Notes: a model not told the origin generated them from the sequence alone. DNA of 64,000 nucleotides from Flavobacterium cutihirudinis (GCF_003385895.1 NZ_QRDQ01000008.1:1203603-1267602), one strand, 5' to 3'; positions 1 to 10,341 are shown, counted from the stretch's first letter. Numbers and translations are program-made.

Positions 1-61
1 ACAGACTTTTGCTCCAGCAACAAATGTAAGCGAAGACGAACCAGACGATTTACCGTTCTAA
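1..61 (+). CDS. ssb: single-stranded DNA-binding protein, C-terminal end only
   Basis: Only the last 19 codons are in the window, read in the frame starting at base 2 and ending at the TAA at 59-61. The peptide ends in an acidic stretch followed by DDLPF. This is the conserved C-terminal tip of bacterial SSB, which binds partner proteins of replication and repair. The OB-fold domain lies outside the window, so the call rests on this tip alone. The position, stop codon and acidic context all agree with SSB. Confidence 0.8.
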   Translation, partial: QTFAPATNVSEDEPDDLPF

Positions 62-85
62 GAAAGGTTAAATTCTAAAAAAAAT

Positions 86-133
86 AAATTCCAAATTCCA
101 ATTCATTCGCTTGAATTTGGGGTTTGGAATTTT
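86..133. repeat. AT-rich inverted repeat of the TTGGAATTT type
   Basis: The gap between ssb and aat holds AAATTCCAAATTCCAATTC at 86-104 facing GAATTTGGGGTTTGGAATTTT at 113-133. Similar TTGGAATTT-rich text recurs at 2370-2432 and 19060-19099, so this is a dispersed, degenerate repeat and not a gene-specific site. It could fold into a hairpin in RNA. Confidence 0.55.
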
Positions 134-221
134 GTTTTTGAGTCGCTTTCTACTTTCGTTGAAATGAAAAGTTTGTGAAAATTTGGAATTTGAGATTTGA
201 AATTTAATTATTGAAATCTAG

Positions 222-860
222 ATGTATTATTTATTTGAAGATTTATTTTTTCCACCAGTTACCGAAGCCGATGAAGAAGGTGTTTTGGCAATTGGAGGCG
301 ATTTAAGTTCAGAACGTTTGCAATTGGCTTATAAAAGCGGAATTTTTCCTTGGTTTAATGAAGGAGAACCGATTCTGTGGTGGGCGCCGGATCCTAGAAT
401 GGTGCTTTTTTTTGATGAATTAGTTATTTCGAAAAGCATGCGAAATATCCTGAATCGCAAAATGTTTAAGGTGACTTACAATAAAAATTTCAAAGAAGTA
501 ATTTCGAATTGCCAGCAGATAAAACGCGATGGACAAAGTGGAACCTGGATTTCTAACGAAATGATTGATGCGTATTGTAAATTAAATGAAGAAGGAATTG
601 CGAAATCTGTTGAGGTTTGGCAGGATGAAAAATTAGTTGGTGGTTTGTACGGAATCGATATGGGAAATATTTTCTGTGGAGAAAGTATGTTTTCTAAAGT
701 TTCAAATGCTTCAAAGGTTGCTTTCATTGCTTTAGCTTTATATTTGCAAAAAGAAAATTATAAACTTTTGGATTGTCAGGTTTATAATCCTCATTTGGAG
801 AGTTTAGGTTGTCGTGAAATTGAGCGTGAAGCGTTTATGTCCATTTTAAAAAGTAAGTAA
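222..860 (+). CDS. aat: leucyl/phenylalanyl-tRNA--protein transferase
   Basis: Cytoplasmic aminoacyl-transferase of the N-degron pathway. It moves Leu or Phe from tRNA to proteins with an N-terminal Arg or Lys, marking them for ClpAP-type degradation. The 212-residue length is normal for the family. Family landmarks are GGDLSSERL (25-33), GIFPWF (40-45), WWAPDPR (53-59), GESMFS (153-158) and DCQ (184-186). The ATG at 222 gives the usual short N-terminus before the first motif. It lies about 160 bases after ssb, across a repeat, and two bases before the MOSC gene, so aat and the MOSC gene are probably co-transcribed. No motif is missing. Confidence 0.95.
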   Translation: MYYLFEDLFFPPVTEADEEGVLAIGGDLSSERLQLAYKSGIFPWFNEGEPILWWAPDPRMVLFFDELVISKSMRNILNRKMFKVTYNKNFKEVISNCQQIKRDGQSGTWISNEMIDAYCKLNEEGIAKSVEVWQDEKLVGGLYGIDMGNIFCGESMFSKVSNASKVAFIALALYLQKENYKLLDCQVYNPHLESLGCREIEREAFMSILKSK

Positions 861-862
861 AA

Positions 863-1657
863 ATGAGTGCAGTTTACAGTGTAAAAGAAATTTATATTTA
901 TCCGATAAAAAGCTTGGCTGGAATTAGTTTAAAAAGTGCCAATGCTGAAGAAATGGGCTTTGAAAACGACCGCCGTTGGATGTTGATTAACACTGAAAAG
1001 GTTCATGTTACACAAAGAGAATATCCAATTATGAGTCAGTTTTATCCTGAAATTTCCGGAGATAAAATTAAGATTACTTTTGAAAATGAAGTTCATGAAT
1101 TCCTTATAAACGAACATCTCGAGATTGCTATAGATTCACAAGTATGGGACGACAAAAGCGAGGTTTTTGAAGTAAATAAAGCAACATCAAAATGGTTTAG
1201 TGATAAATTAGGTTTTGAATGTACTTTGGTGAAAATTCTAAAAAATGGTGACAGAAAACATGAAAGTTCCAGATTGAAAGAAACCTTCAATGTCAGTCTT
1301 GCTGACGGTTATCCGTATTTGTTAATTGGAACAGAAAGTCTTGATTTTTTGAATGGAAAATTAGAAGAAAAAATCACGATTAAAAGATTTCGCCCAAATA
1401 TTGTTGTAAGTACAAAAAACGCTCACGAAGAAGACGACTTCAAAACCTTTACAATTGGAGAAGTTCAGTTTAAAAATATAAAACCCTGCGGAAGATGTAT
1501 TATGGTTAATAATGATCCGCAGAGAGGAATTGTAAAGAAAGAACCTCTTAAAACGTTGAGTAAATACAGAAATGTAGATAATTCTGTTTTATTCGGGACT
1601 AATTTAGTGAGTTTAAATTCAGGAATTATTAGTGTTGGCGATGAGGTTGTTTTTTAG
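863..1657 (+). CDS. MOSC domain protein (YcbX-like)
   Basis: A 264-residue soluble protein with an N-terminal MOSC beta-barrel domain (YIYPIKSLAG at 11-20) and a C-terminal MOSC domain containing FRPNIVV (176-182) and PCGRC (208-212). The cysteine at 212 is the family's expected sulfur- or metal-binding residue. Relatives are linked to molybdenum cofactor-dependent reduction of N-hydroxylated compounds (YcbX) or sulfur transfer, but the substrate cannot be read from sequence. No ferredoxin domain is attached, unlike E. coli YcbX. It starts two bases after aat stops and overlaps the convergent thiF-like gene by four bases. Confidence 0.85.
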   Translation: MSAVYSVKEIYIYPIKSLAGISLKSANAEEMGFENDRRWMLINTEKVHVTQREYPIMSQFYPEISGDKIKITFENEVHEFLINEHLEIAIDSQVWDDKSEVFEVNKATSKWFSDKLGFECTLVKILKNGDRKHESSRLKETFNVSLADGYPYLLIGTESLDFLNGKLEEKITIKRFRPNIVVSTKNAHEEDDFKTFTIGEVQFKNIKPCGRCIMVNNDPQRGIVKKEPLKTLSKYRNVDNSVLFGTNLVSLNSGIISVGDEVVF

Positions 1658-2364
1658 AAATTCAGTTTTGTAAAATTCCAGTTCAAAGTATTAAAAATTA
1701 CCAATTCATTGTTTAAAGCAGGCAATTCCAGAATCAGTTTAAGCGTTTCGTGTGCCATCATATTTCCTATAATTCCTGGCAACGTTCCTAACACACCATT
1801 TAAATTACAATTCGGAACCTCTTTTGGATCGGGCATTTCCGGAAATAAATCACGAAGATTTTTACTTCCTTTATGATTGAAAACTGCAATTTGCCCTTCA
1901 AATCTTAGAATGCTTCCATAAACTAAAGTCTTTTTTAGCAGAACACAAGTATCATTTACCAAATAGCGCGTTGAAAAATTATCTGAGCCATCTACAATAA
2001 TATCAAACTGTTCTATAATTTTTGATGCATTTTCTGCGGTTAATTTTTCATTAATCGCAATAGCTTCAATTAGCGGATTTAACTTAGAAACTACTCTTTG
2101 TGCAACAATAGCTTTTTGCTCGCCAATTTCATTTTCGGTATATAAAATCTGTCGATGAAGATTGTGAATCTCAATGGTATCAAAATCCATAATTCCGATA
2201 AAACCAACACCGGCCGTTGCAATATATTGTAAAATAGGGCAACCTAAACCACCGGCGCCAATTACTAAAACGCGTGCTTTTTTTAATTTTTCCTGACCTT
2301 CATCACCAATTTCAGGAAGAATGGTTTGTCTGTTGTAACGCAGAAATTCTTGAATAATACTCAT
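1654..2364 (-). CDS. ThiF/MoeB/HesA-family adenylyltransferase
   Basis: An E1-like enzyme expected to adenylate the C-terminal glycine of ThiS so that it can receive sulfur for thiazole synthesis. The 236 residues show the nucleotide loop GAGGLGCP (36-43), D60, the NLHRQ stretch (68-72), DGSDNF (125-130) and a candidate catalytic cysteine, C186, in PNCNLNG. The zinc-binding CxxC pairs of E. coli ThiF and MoeB are absent (NLRDLFPE stands where CxxCLFPE is usual), and there is no rhodanese domain. As the last gene of the thiamine operon it most likely works as ThiF, although it could also serve molybdopterin synthase. Confidence 0.85.
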   Translation of the reverse strand: MSIIQEFLRYNRQTILPEIGDEGQEKLKKARVLVIGAGGLGCPILQYIATAGVGFIGIMDFDTIEIHNLHRQILYTENEIGEQKAIVAQRVVSKLNPLIEAIAINEKLTAENASKIIEQFDIIVDGSDNFSTRYLVNDTCVLLKKTLVYGSILRFEGQIAVFNHKGSKNLRDLFPEMPDPKEVPNCNLNGVLGTLPGIIGNMMAHETLKLILELPALNNELVIFNTLNWNFTKLNF

Positions 2365-2434
2365 TTTGAAATTTTAGATTGCTGATTTTTGGATTTTAGA
2401 TTGTTGGAATTTGGTATTTTAAATATTGGAATTT

Positions 2435-3547
2435 TTAGATAAAACTTTTATCCCAATCTTTCCAAACAGGTTCATAACCTGCATTTTTTATAATTTTTGA
2501 AATTTCTTCTGCTGAGCGTTCATCGCTGATTTCGAATTGTTCCAAAGATTGTGGATCGACAACATAACCGCCCGGATTTGTTTTTGAGCCTGCGCTCATA
2601 CTCGTGACGCCAATCGGGATGATATTGTTTCTGAATTTTTCGTTTTCTCTTGTTGAAATCGAGATTTCCAAATCTTCATTCCATAAACGATAAGCACAAA
2701 TTAATTGTGTCAAATCTTTATCATCCATAATAAAATTTGGTTCGATAATGCCTTCAGCTGGGCGCAGGCGCGGAAAAGAAACCGAATATTTGGTTTGCCA
2801 GTATTTTTTCTGAAGATAATCTAAATGCAAAGCATTGAAAAAACTATCGGTTCGCCAGTCTTCCAAACCTAATAAAACACCTAAACCAATTTTGTGAATT
2901 CCTGCTGTTCCTATTCTGTCCGGAGTTTCTAATCTGTAATCAAAATTTGATTTTTTGCCTTTCGTATGGTATTTTTTGTAAACTTCCTGATGATAAGTTT
3001 CCTGATAAACCAAAACAGAATATACTCCAGCTTCATGCAAACGCTCATAATCTTCTGTAGAAAGTGGTTGCACTTCAACAGAAATAATTGAAAATTCTTT
3101 CCGTATTAAAGAGATTGCATTTAGAAAATAATTGATGTTTACAGTGTAATTGGCTTCACCTGTAACCAGTAAAACGTGGTCAAAACCTGTTTTTTTTAAA
3201 GCTTCGACTTCGAGTTTTATTTCGGCATCAGAAAGGGTTTTTCGTTTGATTTTATTGTCCAAACTAAATCCGCAATAGGTACAGATATTTTGACATTCGT
3301 TGCTTAAATAAAGTGGCGCATACATTTGGATGGTTTTCCCGAAACGCTTTTTTGTGATTTCATGGCATTTCTGCGCCATTTCTTCCAGATAATTTTGAGC
3401 AACAGGAGAAATCAAAATCAGAAAATCTTCGAGATTGTATTTGGCTTTAGCCAAAGTTCGTTCGACATCTTTTGAAGTTGTTTGATATATTTTGGACTGG
3501 ATATCATCCCAATTATATTGCTCAAAAACAGATTTGAATGTGTTCAT
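2435..3547 (-). CDS. thiH: 2-iminoacetate synthase (radical SAM)
   Basis: Radical S-adenosylmethionine enzyme that cleaves tyrosine to p-cresol and dehydroglycine, the glycine-derived part of the thiazole ring. This is the oxygen-sensitive alternative to ThiO. The 370 residues match the family. The iron-sulfur signature CxxxCxxC is C85, C89 and C92 (ECQNICTYCGF). The downstream VTGEA and GLGVLLGLEDWR blocks fit the ThiH barrel. It lies between the inserted GxxExxY gene (upstream) and thiF (downstream) in the operon. Pairing with ThiG is expected. Confidence 0.95.
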   Translation of the reverse strand: MNTFKSVFEQYNWDDIQSKIYQTTSKDVERTLAKAKYNLEDFLILISPVAQNYLEEMAQKCHEITKKRFGKTIQMYAPLYLSNECQNICTYCGFSLDNKIKRKTLSDAEIKLEVEALKKTGFDHVLLVTGEANYTVNINYFLNAISLIRKEFSIISVEVQPLSTEDYERLHEAGVYSVLVYQETYHQEVYKKYHTKGKKSNFDYRLETPDRIGTAGIHKIGLGVLLGLEDWRTDSFFNALHLDYLQKKYWQTKYSVSFPRLRPAEGIIEPNFIMDDKDLTQLICAYRLWNEDLEISISTRENEKFRNNIIPIGVTSMSAGSKTNPGGYVVDPQSLEQFEISDERSAEEISKIIKNAGYEPVWKDWDKSFI

Positions 3548-3562
3548 TTTTTATTTGTTTCC

Positions 3563-3578
3563 CGCAGATTTTGCAGAT
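3563..3578. repeat. 16-base boundary repeat, copy 1
   Basis: CGCAGATTTTGCAGAT lies just past the stop codon of the GxxExxY gene. The exact reverse complement lies at 4088-4103 on the other side of the gene, so the gene sits between inverted copies of one short sequence. Confidence 0.7.
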
Positions 3579-3586
3579 CATACAGA

Positions 3587-3964
3587 TTAAATTTTATTAA
3601 CTACGCGATGGATATTTTCAAGAATATTAGAACAGTTGAAATTCACCAACAATCCAAGTTTTTTATTAGTCAATTTTAAATAAGTATTTAATTGTTTAAA
3701 GTGAATAGATTTTATTTCTTCTACTGATTTTAATTCAATAATTACTTTGTCTTCCACTAAAATATCTAGTCTGAAAGTTATATCTAAATAAATGTCATCG
3801 TATCTCACGGGTAAATCAATTTGCTTAATTACTGCTAATCCATCTTTTTTTAATTGATAAAATAGGGCACTTTCATAGACAGATTCTAATAATCCAGGAC
3901 CTAGATTATTATAAACTTTAAAAATTGCTCCTCTAACTTTATATGAAATTTCATTTTCTGACAT
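3587..3964 (-). CDS. GxxExxY family protein
   Basis: A 125-residue protein with the family signature GLLESVY at 24-30. RLDILV (D67) and IIELKS (E77, K79) follow, resembling the core of PD-(D/E)xK nuclease-like folds. Relatives are common, often in several copies per genome, and have no established function. It interrupts the thiamine operon between thiG and thiH and has no evident link to the pathway. Inverted copies of a 16-base sequence lie on either side, with a larger inverted repeat upstream at 4029-4103. I infer a mobile cassette. A nuclease role is only suggested by the residue pattern. Confidence 0.8.
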   Translation of the reverse strand: MSENEISYKVRGAIFKVYNNLGPGLLESVYESALFYQLKKDGLAVIKQIDLPVRYDDIYLDITFRLDILVEDKVIIELKSVEEIKSIHFKQLNTYLKLTNKKLGLLVNFNCSNILENIHRVVNKI

Positions 3965-4028
3965 AATATTGATTTTAATTTTAAATCAAATTTAATGAAA
4001 ATTCCTACTTTTTTATAAAGTATTGTTT

Positions 4029-4103
4029 CGCGGATTTAGCAGATTGAACAATTTTTTTGCGTATTTTAATTCAAATAAATCTGTTCAATCTGCAAAATCT
4101 GCG
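4029..4103. repeat. imperfect inverted repeat next to the GxxExxY gene
   Basis: The 22-base arms at 4029-4050 and 4082-4103 match at 20 positions and surround a 31-base AT-rich loop. The right arm contains the 16-base sequence that recurs inverted at 3563-3578. It lies between thiG and the GxxExxY gene. Confidence 0.75.
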
Positions 4104-4115
4104 AGAGATTAAAAA

Positions 4116-4892
4116 TTATTCATATAAAAATGATGTCAGCGGGCTAGAAGCGACAGCATAATTATGTTGATTGCCAACTTTAGCTTCAAAAGCTTTTCTT
4201 CCGGCAATTACAGCTTCCTTAAAAGCCTCAGCCATTAATTTTGGATTTCCGGCAACGGCAATTGCAGTGTTCACCAAAACAGCATCGGCACCAATTTCCA
4301 TTGCTTTTGCAGCATCAGAAGGAGCGCCAATTCCAGCGTCGACAATAACCGGAACAGTACTTTGTTCAATTATGATTTCTAAAAAACCGATCGTTTTTAA
4401 ACCTTTATTGCTACCAATTGGCGAGCCCAGAGGCATTACGGCTGAAGTTCCGGCACTTTCCAAATGTTTACACAAAACAGGATCAGCGTGAATGTATGGA
4501 AGTACAATAAAACCAAGTTTAGCCAATTCTTCGGTTGCTTTTAATGTCTCAATAGGATCCGGCATTAAATATTTTGGATCTGGATGTATTTCGAGTTTTA
4601 CCCAATTGGTTTCTAAAGCTTCACGTGCCAATTGCGCTGCAAAAACGGCTTCCTTCGCATTTCTTGCACCCGAAGTATTTGGCAATAAATTAATATTTGG
4701 ATGTTTTAAATGGGATAAAATAGCATCAGTATCGGTTTCCAGATCGATGCGTTTTAGTGCAACTGTCACCAATTCGCTTTCTGAAGCCAAAATCGCCTGT
4801 TCCATTTCTTCGTTCGAACCAAATTTCCCTGTTCCTAAAAACAAACGGGATGTTAAGGTTTTGTTTCCTATTTTAAACAATGATGTTTGCAT
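4116..4892 (-). CDS. thiG: thiazole synthase
   Basis: Forms the thiazole phosphate ring of thiamine from deoxyxylulose-5-phosphate, dehydroglycine (from ThiH) and the thiocarboxylate on ThiS. The 258-residue TIM barrel has the normal length. [10 protein letters not shown] (70-79) precedes NWVKLEI, where K99 is the expected Schiff-base lysine. The phosphate-binding glycine segments PLGSPIGSN and [11 protein letters not shown] are intact. Its start lies inside the last codons of thiE (20-base overlap), which implies translational coupling. Confidence 0.97.
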   Translation of the reverse strand: MQTSLFKIGNKTLTSRLFLGTGKFGSNEEMEQAILASESELVTVALKRIDLETDTDAILSHLKHPNINLLPNTSGARNAKEAVFAAQLAREALETNWVKLEIHPDPKYLMPDPIETLKATEELAKLGFIVLPYIHADPVLCKHLESAGTSAVMPLGSPIGSNKGLKTIGFLEIIIEQSTVPVIVDAGIGAPSDAAKAMEIGADAVLVNTAIAVAGNPKLMAEAFKEAVIAGRKAFEAKVGNQHNYAVASSPLTSFLYE

Positions 4893-5511
4893 ATAATTTT
4901 TCGTTGAGTTGCTGAATTAGTTTTTCTTTTTCATCGCTTTCTGTAATAAGTCCGGAAACAGCAATGCCATAAATTCCCGTTTCCATTAAAGGATTTACAT
5001 CTTTTACGGTAATACCGCCAATGGCAAAAACCGGAATTGTGATGTTGTTCTTTTTCATTTTTTGAAGAATCTCAAAATATCCTGATAAACCTAGAATTGG
5101 ACTTAATTTTCCCTTCGTGTCAGTAAATCTGAAAGGGCCTAAACCAATGTAATCAGCACCATTTTTTATATGATTCTGAATGTCTTCAAAAGTATTTGCA
5201 GTTCCTCCAATAATTTTAGTATTGCCCAAAATGGTTCTGGCTTCCTCGATTTTCATATCGGTTAAACCAAGATGAACTCCGTCTGCAGAAATCAATTCAG
5301 CGAGGTGCAAATCATCATTTACAATAAAATTCGCCAGATATTCTTCACATAAAAACTTTACAGCTTCCGCTAAAGCAAAAGTATCTTTAGCACTCTGATT
5401 TTTAAATCGCATTTGTATCCAATCACATCCGGCATCGAGCGCTTGCTGAATATTATACAATTGTTTTTCGATTGTATTTCCTTGAGAAATGTATTGCAAT
5501 TTATTGTACAT
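4873..5511 (-). CDS. thiE: thiamine-phosphate synthase
   Basis: Joins hydroxymethylpyrimidine diphosphate and thiazole phosphate to give thiamine phosphate. The 212 residues show the ThiE pattern: DWIQMRFK near 30-40, [31 protein letters not shown] and VFAIGGI. This is the better preserved of the two ThiE-like proteins in the operon and so the likely main enzyme. The start overlaps the end of thiD by 11 bases and the end overlaps the start of thiG by 20, so the three genes form a tightly coupled block. Confidence 0.93.
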   Translation of the reverse strand: MYNKLQYISQGNTIEKQLYNIQQALDAGCDWIQMRFKNQSAKDTFALAEAVKFLCEEYLANFIVNDDLHLAELISADGVHLGLTDMKIEEARTILGNTKIIGGTANTFEDIQNHIKNGADYIGLGPFRFTDTKGKLSPILGLSGYFEILQKMKKNNITIPVFAIGGITVKDVNPLMETGIYGIAVSGLITESDEKEKLIQQLNEKLYANIIV

Positions 5512-6256
5512 AATGATATCCTATTAAGGTTGAAGTTGAACTTAGGTATTTTTCTATGTAGGTTTTTGCATTTAGACAAGCTTCATGCAAAGTTTGATCT
5601 AATGCAAGATTTGAGGCTATTGCCGAAGATAAAACACAACCGGAACCGTGTTTTTCGAAGCAATTTTTTTCAGAAGGCAATAAGTCGATTACTTCGTTTT
5701 TCAGGAACAGACGATCGGTGCCTGACTCTGAAATATTATGCCCGCCTTTCAATAAAATGGATGTTGGGATTTTATTTTGTTGCCAAAGTTTGTTTATAAA
5801 AAAGCAAGGGAACAAAATTTCTATTTCATTATAATTGGGCGTAATTAAGTCAATTTTTGAAAGGATTTTATCTAATACCGGATAATCTTCAATTTTTATA
5901 AATTCAAATTCACTAGTCGATTTTAAAACAGGATCCCAAACCACTTTTGTTGACGGAGATAAGAGTTTTATGGTCGAAAGAATTCGGTTTAAATAATGCA
6001 CAGAAGGAACAATCCCAATTTTCACCACACTGATTTTATAGCTTAAAAACATAGTTTCGATCGATCGGATAACAAAACTCAGGTTTGTCCATTCGATTTC
6101 ATAGAATTTGTTTTCGGTCTGAATAGTATTGGCTGTCGAAATTGCAAATCCGGTTACCTGATGCTGTTCAAAGGTTTTGATGTCGGCTAAAACACCAGCG
6201 CCTCCACAAGGATCAAGACCGGCTACAGAGAGAACAATTGGGCGATCTGCTGACAT
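5501..6256 (-). CDS. thiD: hydroxymethylpyrimidine/phosphomethylpyrimidine kinase
   Basis: Ribokinase-fold enzyme that phosphorylates hydroxymethylpyrimidine twice to the diphosphate used by ThiE. The 251 residues contain GLDPCGGAGVLADI near the N-terminus, the conserved substrate segment with Cys in place of the commoner Ser. ILLKGGH and the C-terminal GSGCVLSSAIA anion-hole and catalytic segment follow. It overlaps the preceding ThiE/TenI-like gene by 34 bases and thiE by 11. Confidence 0.94.
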   Translation of the reverse strand: MSADRPIVLSVAGLDPCGGAGVLADIKTFEQHQVTGFAISTANTIQTENKFYEIEWTNLSFVIRSIETMFLSYKISVVKIGIVPSVHYLNRILSTIKLLSPSTKVVWDPVLKSTSEFEFIKIEDYPVLDKILSKIDLITPNYNEIEILFPCFFINKLWQQNKIPTSILLKGGHNISESGTDRLFLKNEVIDLLPSEKNCFEKHGSGCVLSSAIASNLALDQTLHEACLNAKTYIEKYLSSTSTLIGYHYVQ

Positions 6257-6837
6257 AGTTTAAATTGTTTTAATGGATTTTCATTTTTCCAGATACTTCC
6301 TAAAAGCGCGATATCGTCAAAACCTTTTTTAAGCGTTTCCTGTATGTTTTCAGAATCAATTCCGCCTAAGGCTACTAGTTTTGTTTTATAATTTGAACGT
6401 TTTTTTATCTCTTCAAAAAGATCTATTTCCGGATGATAATTTTCTTTCGAAATACTTTTAAAAACAGGACTTAGAAAGGCATAATCAAAATCATTTTCTA
6501 AAGAATTAAAGTCTTCAATAGAATGGGTTGATGTTGAAATTGATTCGTATTTATACCTACAAGGTTTTGAAAACCTTGCAGGAAAGTTATGATCGGTTTT
6601 TCTTTCTTTTTTAGAAAAATGAATTCTCGTAATTACGAAATCTTCTGCTAAGGAATGATGATTGTGCAAGACAAGTTTCTTTCGATATTCAGGTTTTATT
6701 TGCTGAATAAACTGTGCCATTTCCAATTCAGAAAAATCAGGTTTTCTGATATGAAGTAAAGACAATCCTTCTTCAAATAAAGAATGAAGAATATTTATTT
6801 CATCTTCGACATAAAAAGGATTCGTAATCAAAATCAT
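6223..6837 (-). CDS. second ThiE/TenI-like protein with repeat-derived insertion
   Basis: A 204-residue TIM-barrel protein of the ThiE/TenI family (LLHIRKPDFS, TRIHFS, FLSPVF, ALGGID). TenI in Bacillus is a thiazole tautomerase, while other members are true thiamine-phosphate synthases. The sequence cannot decide between them, though the weaker match in the pyrophosphate-binding parts favours a TenI-like role beside the full ThiE of the same operon. Residues 86-94 (PARFSKPCR) are encoded exactly by a 27-base palindrome and sit in the variable loop before the STSTHS segment. This looks like a repeat inserted in frame. The gene starts 31 bases after thiC. Confidence 0.82.
   Translation of the reverse strand: MILITNPFYVEDEINILHSLFEEGLSLLHIRKPDFSELEMAQFIQQIKPEYRKKLVLHNHHSLAEDFVITRIHFSKKERKTDHNFPARFSKPCRYKYESISTSTHSIEDFNSLENDFDYAFLSPVFKSISKENYHPEIDLFEEIKKRSNYKTKLVALGGIDSENIQETLKKGFDDIALLGSIWKNENPLKQFKLCQQIAQLFSL
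6556..6582. repeat. 27-base palindrome inserted in frame in a thiE/tenI-like gene
   Basis: Arms of 13 bases (6556-6568 and 6570-6582) around a single G differ at one position. The sequence keeps the reading frame open and contributes nine codons. Its perfect dyad form is typical of dispersed palindromic repeats. Confidence 0.8.
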
Positions 6838-6868
6838 ATCTTTCTTCTTGATTCTTTTATCTTTTCAC

Positions 6869-8979
<2,111 letters not shown>

Positions 8980-9049
8980 TCCTTTTAAGTTTAGTGTATA
9001 GTTACACAATAGGAATGGCTACAATTACGCATAGAAACGCGTGCAGAAG

Positions 9050-9137
9050 TCATCTTACTTTTCCCTACGCTAGTATGAACTAGATCAGGTTCAGAGGGTA
9101 AAATCTCAGCCTACAATGTTGTAGACACCCCTAAAGT
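9050..9137 (-). promoter_or_regulatory. TPP riboswitch (THI element)
   Basis: Read on the minus strand, the leader has all the conserved parts of the thiamine pyrophosphate aptamer: AGGGGTG at its start, the pyrimidine-sensing CTGAGA followed by ACCC, then CTGAACCTGATCT, and a closing TAGCGTAGGGA. It begins just after a Bacteroidota-type -7 element and ends about 70 bases before thiS. Thiamine pyrophosphate is expected to switch off the whole thiSCEDEG-H-F operon. I do not see a clear U-rich terminator before thiS, so control of translation is as likely as attenuation. Confidence 0.96.
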
Positions 9138-9143
9138 GTGAAG

Positions 9144-9151
9144 CAAATATA
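9144..9151 (-). promoter_or_regulatory. -7 element of the thiamine operon
   Basis: On the minus strand TATATTTG matches the Bacteroidota -7 consensus TAnnTTTG. It lies just before the riboswitch, so transcription would begin at its first helix. No clear TTTG element is seen at the -33 position. Confidence 0.6.
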
Positions 9152-9164
9152 TGTAATTTTTTTT

Positions 9165-9275
9165 AGTTTTCAGTCTCGGTCTCAGTTTTCAGTCTTTAAC
9201 TTAAGCTATCAAGTTTTGTAAATATGAAAACTAAGAGTGCGACTACGACTGGGACTGGGACTGAAAACTGCGACT
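9165..9275. repeat. inverted repeat rich in GGGACTG
   Basis: The left arm at 9165-9195 (AGTTTTCAGTCTCGG and on) faces the right arm at 9240-9275, made of GACT/GGGACTG units ending in GAAAACTGCGAC. The arms pair imperfectly over about 30 bases, with a loop of about 45. It fills the gap between tag and the thiamine promoter and resembles other dispersed repeats in the window in being a long imperfect dyad. Confidence 0.6.
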
Positions 9276-9837
9276 ATTTTCCACTGCGAATAAAGCAATC
9301 TTCCGTATGATCATTGACCATTCCGGTGGCTTGCATGTGTGCGTAGATAACGGTTGAACCTACAAATTTGAAACCTCTTTTTTTTAGATCTTTGCTGATT
9401 TCATCAGAAAGAGGAGTAGTGGCTGGAGCATCTTTTGAATTTTTCAAATTGTTTATAATAGGCTTTCCGTCTGTATATTTCCAGATATAATCAGAGAAAC
9501 TGCCGAATTCTTCCTGCACTTTCATGAAAGCCTGAGCGTTTGAAACTGCAGCTTTAATTTTTAGTTTGTTCCGGATAATGCCGGTATTCTGCATTAATTC
9601 TTCGACTTTATCTTCAGAATAATGGGCTATTTTTTTATAATCGAAATGATCAAAAGCAGCTCTGAAATTTTCTCGTTTATTTAAAATCGTAATCCAGCTT
9701 AGTCCCGCCTGAAAGGTTTCCAGAATTAAAAATTCGAATAGCGTTGGATCGTCGTAAACCGGCACGCCCCATTCTTCGTCATGATATTTTTTATATAAAT
9801 CGCTGGAATTGCACCAACTGCATCTTATCGGTTCCAT
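9274..9837 (-). CDS. tag: DNA-3-methyladenine glycosylase I
   Basis: Base-excision repair enzyme that removes 3-methyladenine from alkylated DNA. The 187 residues match the family. The N-terminal zinc segment RCSWC, then YHDEEWG, the GLSWITILNKRE helix, and the C-terminal YAHMQATGMVNDHTEDC segment carrying the second half of the zinc site are all present. It is probably a single-gene unit: a terminator lies upstream at 9855-9888 and a repeat downstream. Confidence 0.95.
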   Translation of the reverse strand: MEPIRCSWCNSSDLYKKYHDEEWGVPVYDDPTLFEFLILETFQAGLSWITILNKRENFRAAFDHFDYKKIAHYSEDKVEELMQNTGIIRNKLKIKAAVSNAQAFMKVQEEFGSFSDYIWKYTDGKPIINNLKNSKDAPATTPLSDEISKDLKKRGFKFVGSTVIYAHMQATGMVNDHTEDCFIRSGK

Positions 9838-9854
9838 TTTTTTATTTTAAATGT

Positions 9855-9888
9855 ATAAAAAAGCCTCAAACTTTTATGTTCAAGGCTT
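9855..9888 (-). terminator. intrinsic terminator after the lipocalin-like lipoprotein
   Basis: On the minus strand AAGCCTTGAAC and GTTTGAGGCTT form an imperfect stem followed by a T run. It lies 16 bases past the stop codon of the gene ending at 9904. Confidence 0.65.
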
Positions 9889-9903
9889 AAATGTTTTTTA
9901 AAA

Positions 9904-10341
9904 TTACTGTTTTCTTTCAAAAATTGTAATGACAAACATATGTGCTTCGTCACTTTTTCCGGTATATTTTATCTTTAAAACCGATTTTGTCAATTCCAGA
10001 ATTTCTATATTGTTTATTTGCTGATCTTCATAAGTGAGTGTTAAATGCTTCTCGTTTAATAACCAAGTTCCTTTAGCAGTTACTGCCATACAATTGTTAT
10101 CAGCGAATAAATGCATAAGGTCAGTAAATTTCGAGTCGTTAGTAAATTCCATAACGTCACTTTCACAGTTATGTTCATTAGGATAGTCACTAAGAACTTC
10201 TTTTCCATCTACAATTTTTCCGAGTTTTACTGGCACCCATTTTCCCTCTATTGATTGTATTTCATCATCATTATCGTTGCAAGAAACAACGGCTAAACTT
10301 AAGGCTAAAACTGATAAGAACAGAATGCTTATTTTTTTCAT
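9904..10341 (-). CDS. lipocalin-like lipoprotein
   Basis: A 145-residue exported protein. The N-terminus is a lipoprotein signal with a lipobox ending at C21 (LAVVSC), followed by an acidic linker NDNDDE. The body (EGKWVPVKL, GTWLLNEKHLTLTYED, VLKIKYTG, FVITIFERK) has the alternating strands of small lipocalin-type beta barrels common in Bacteroidota. Two cysteines in the mature part (NCESD and NNCMAV) could form a disulfide. The function is unknown. Attachment to the outer membrane is inferred from the signal. Confidence 0.65.
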   Translation of the reverse strand: MKKISILFLSVLALSLAVVSCNDNDDEIQSIEGKWVPVKLGKIVDGKEVLSDYPNEHNCESDVMEFTNDSKFTDLMHLFADNNCMAVTAKGTWLLNEKHLTLTYEDQQINNIEILELTKSVLKIKYTGKSDEAHMFVITIFERKQ

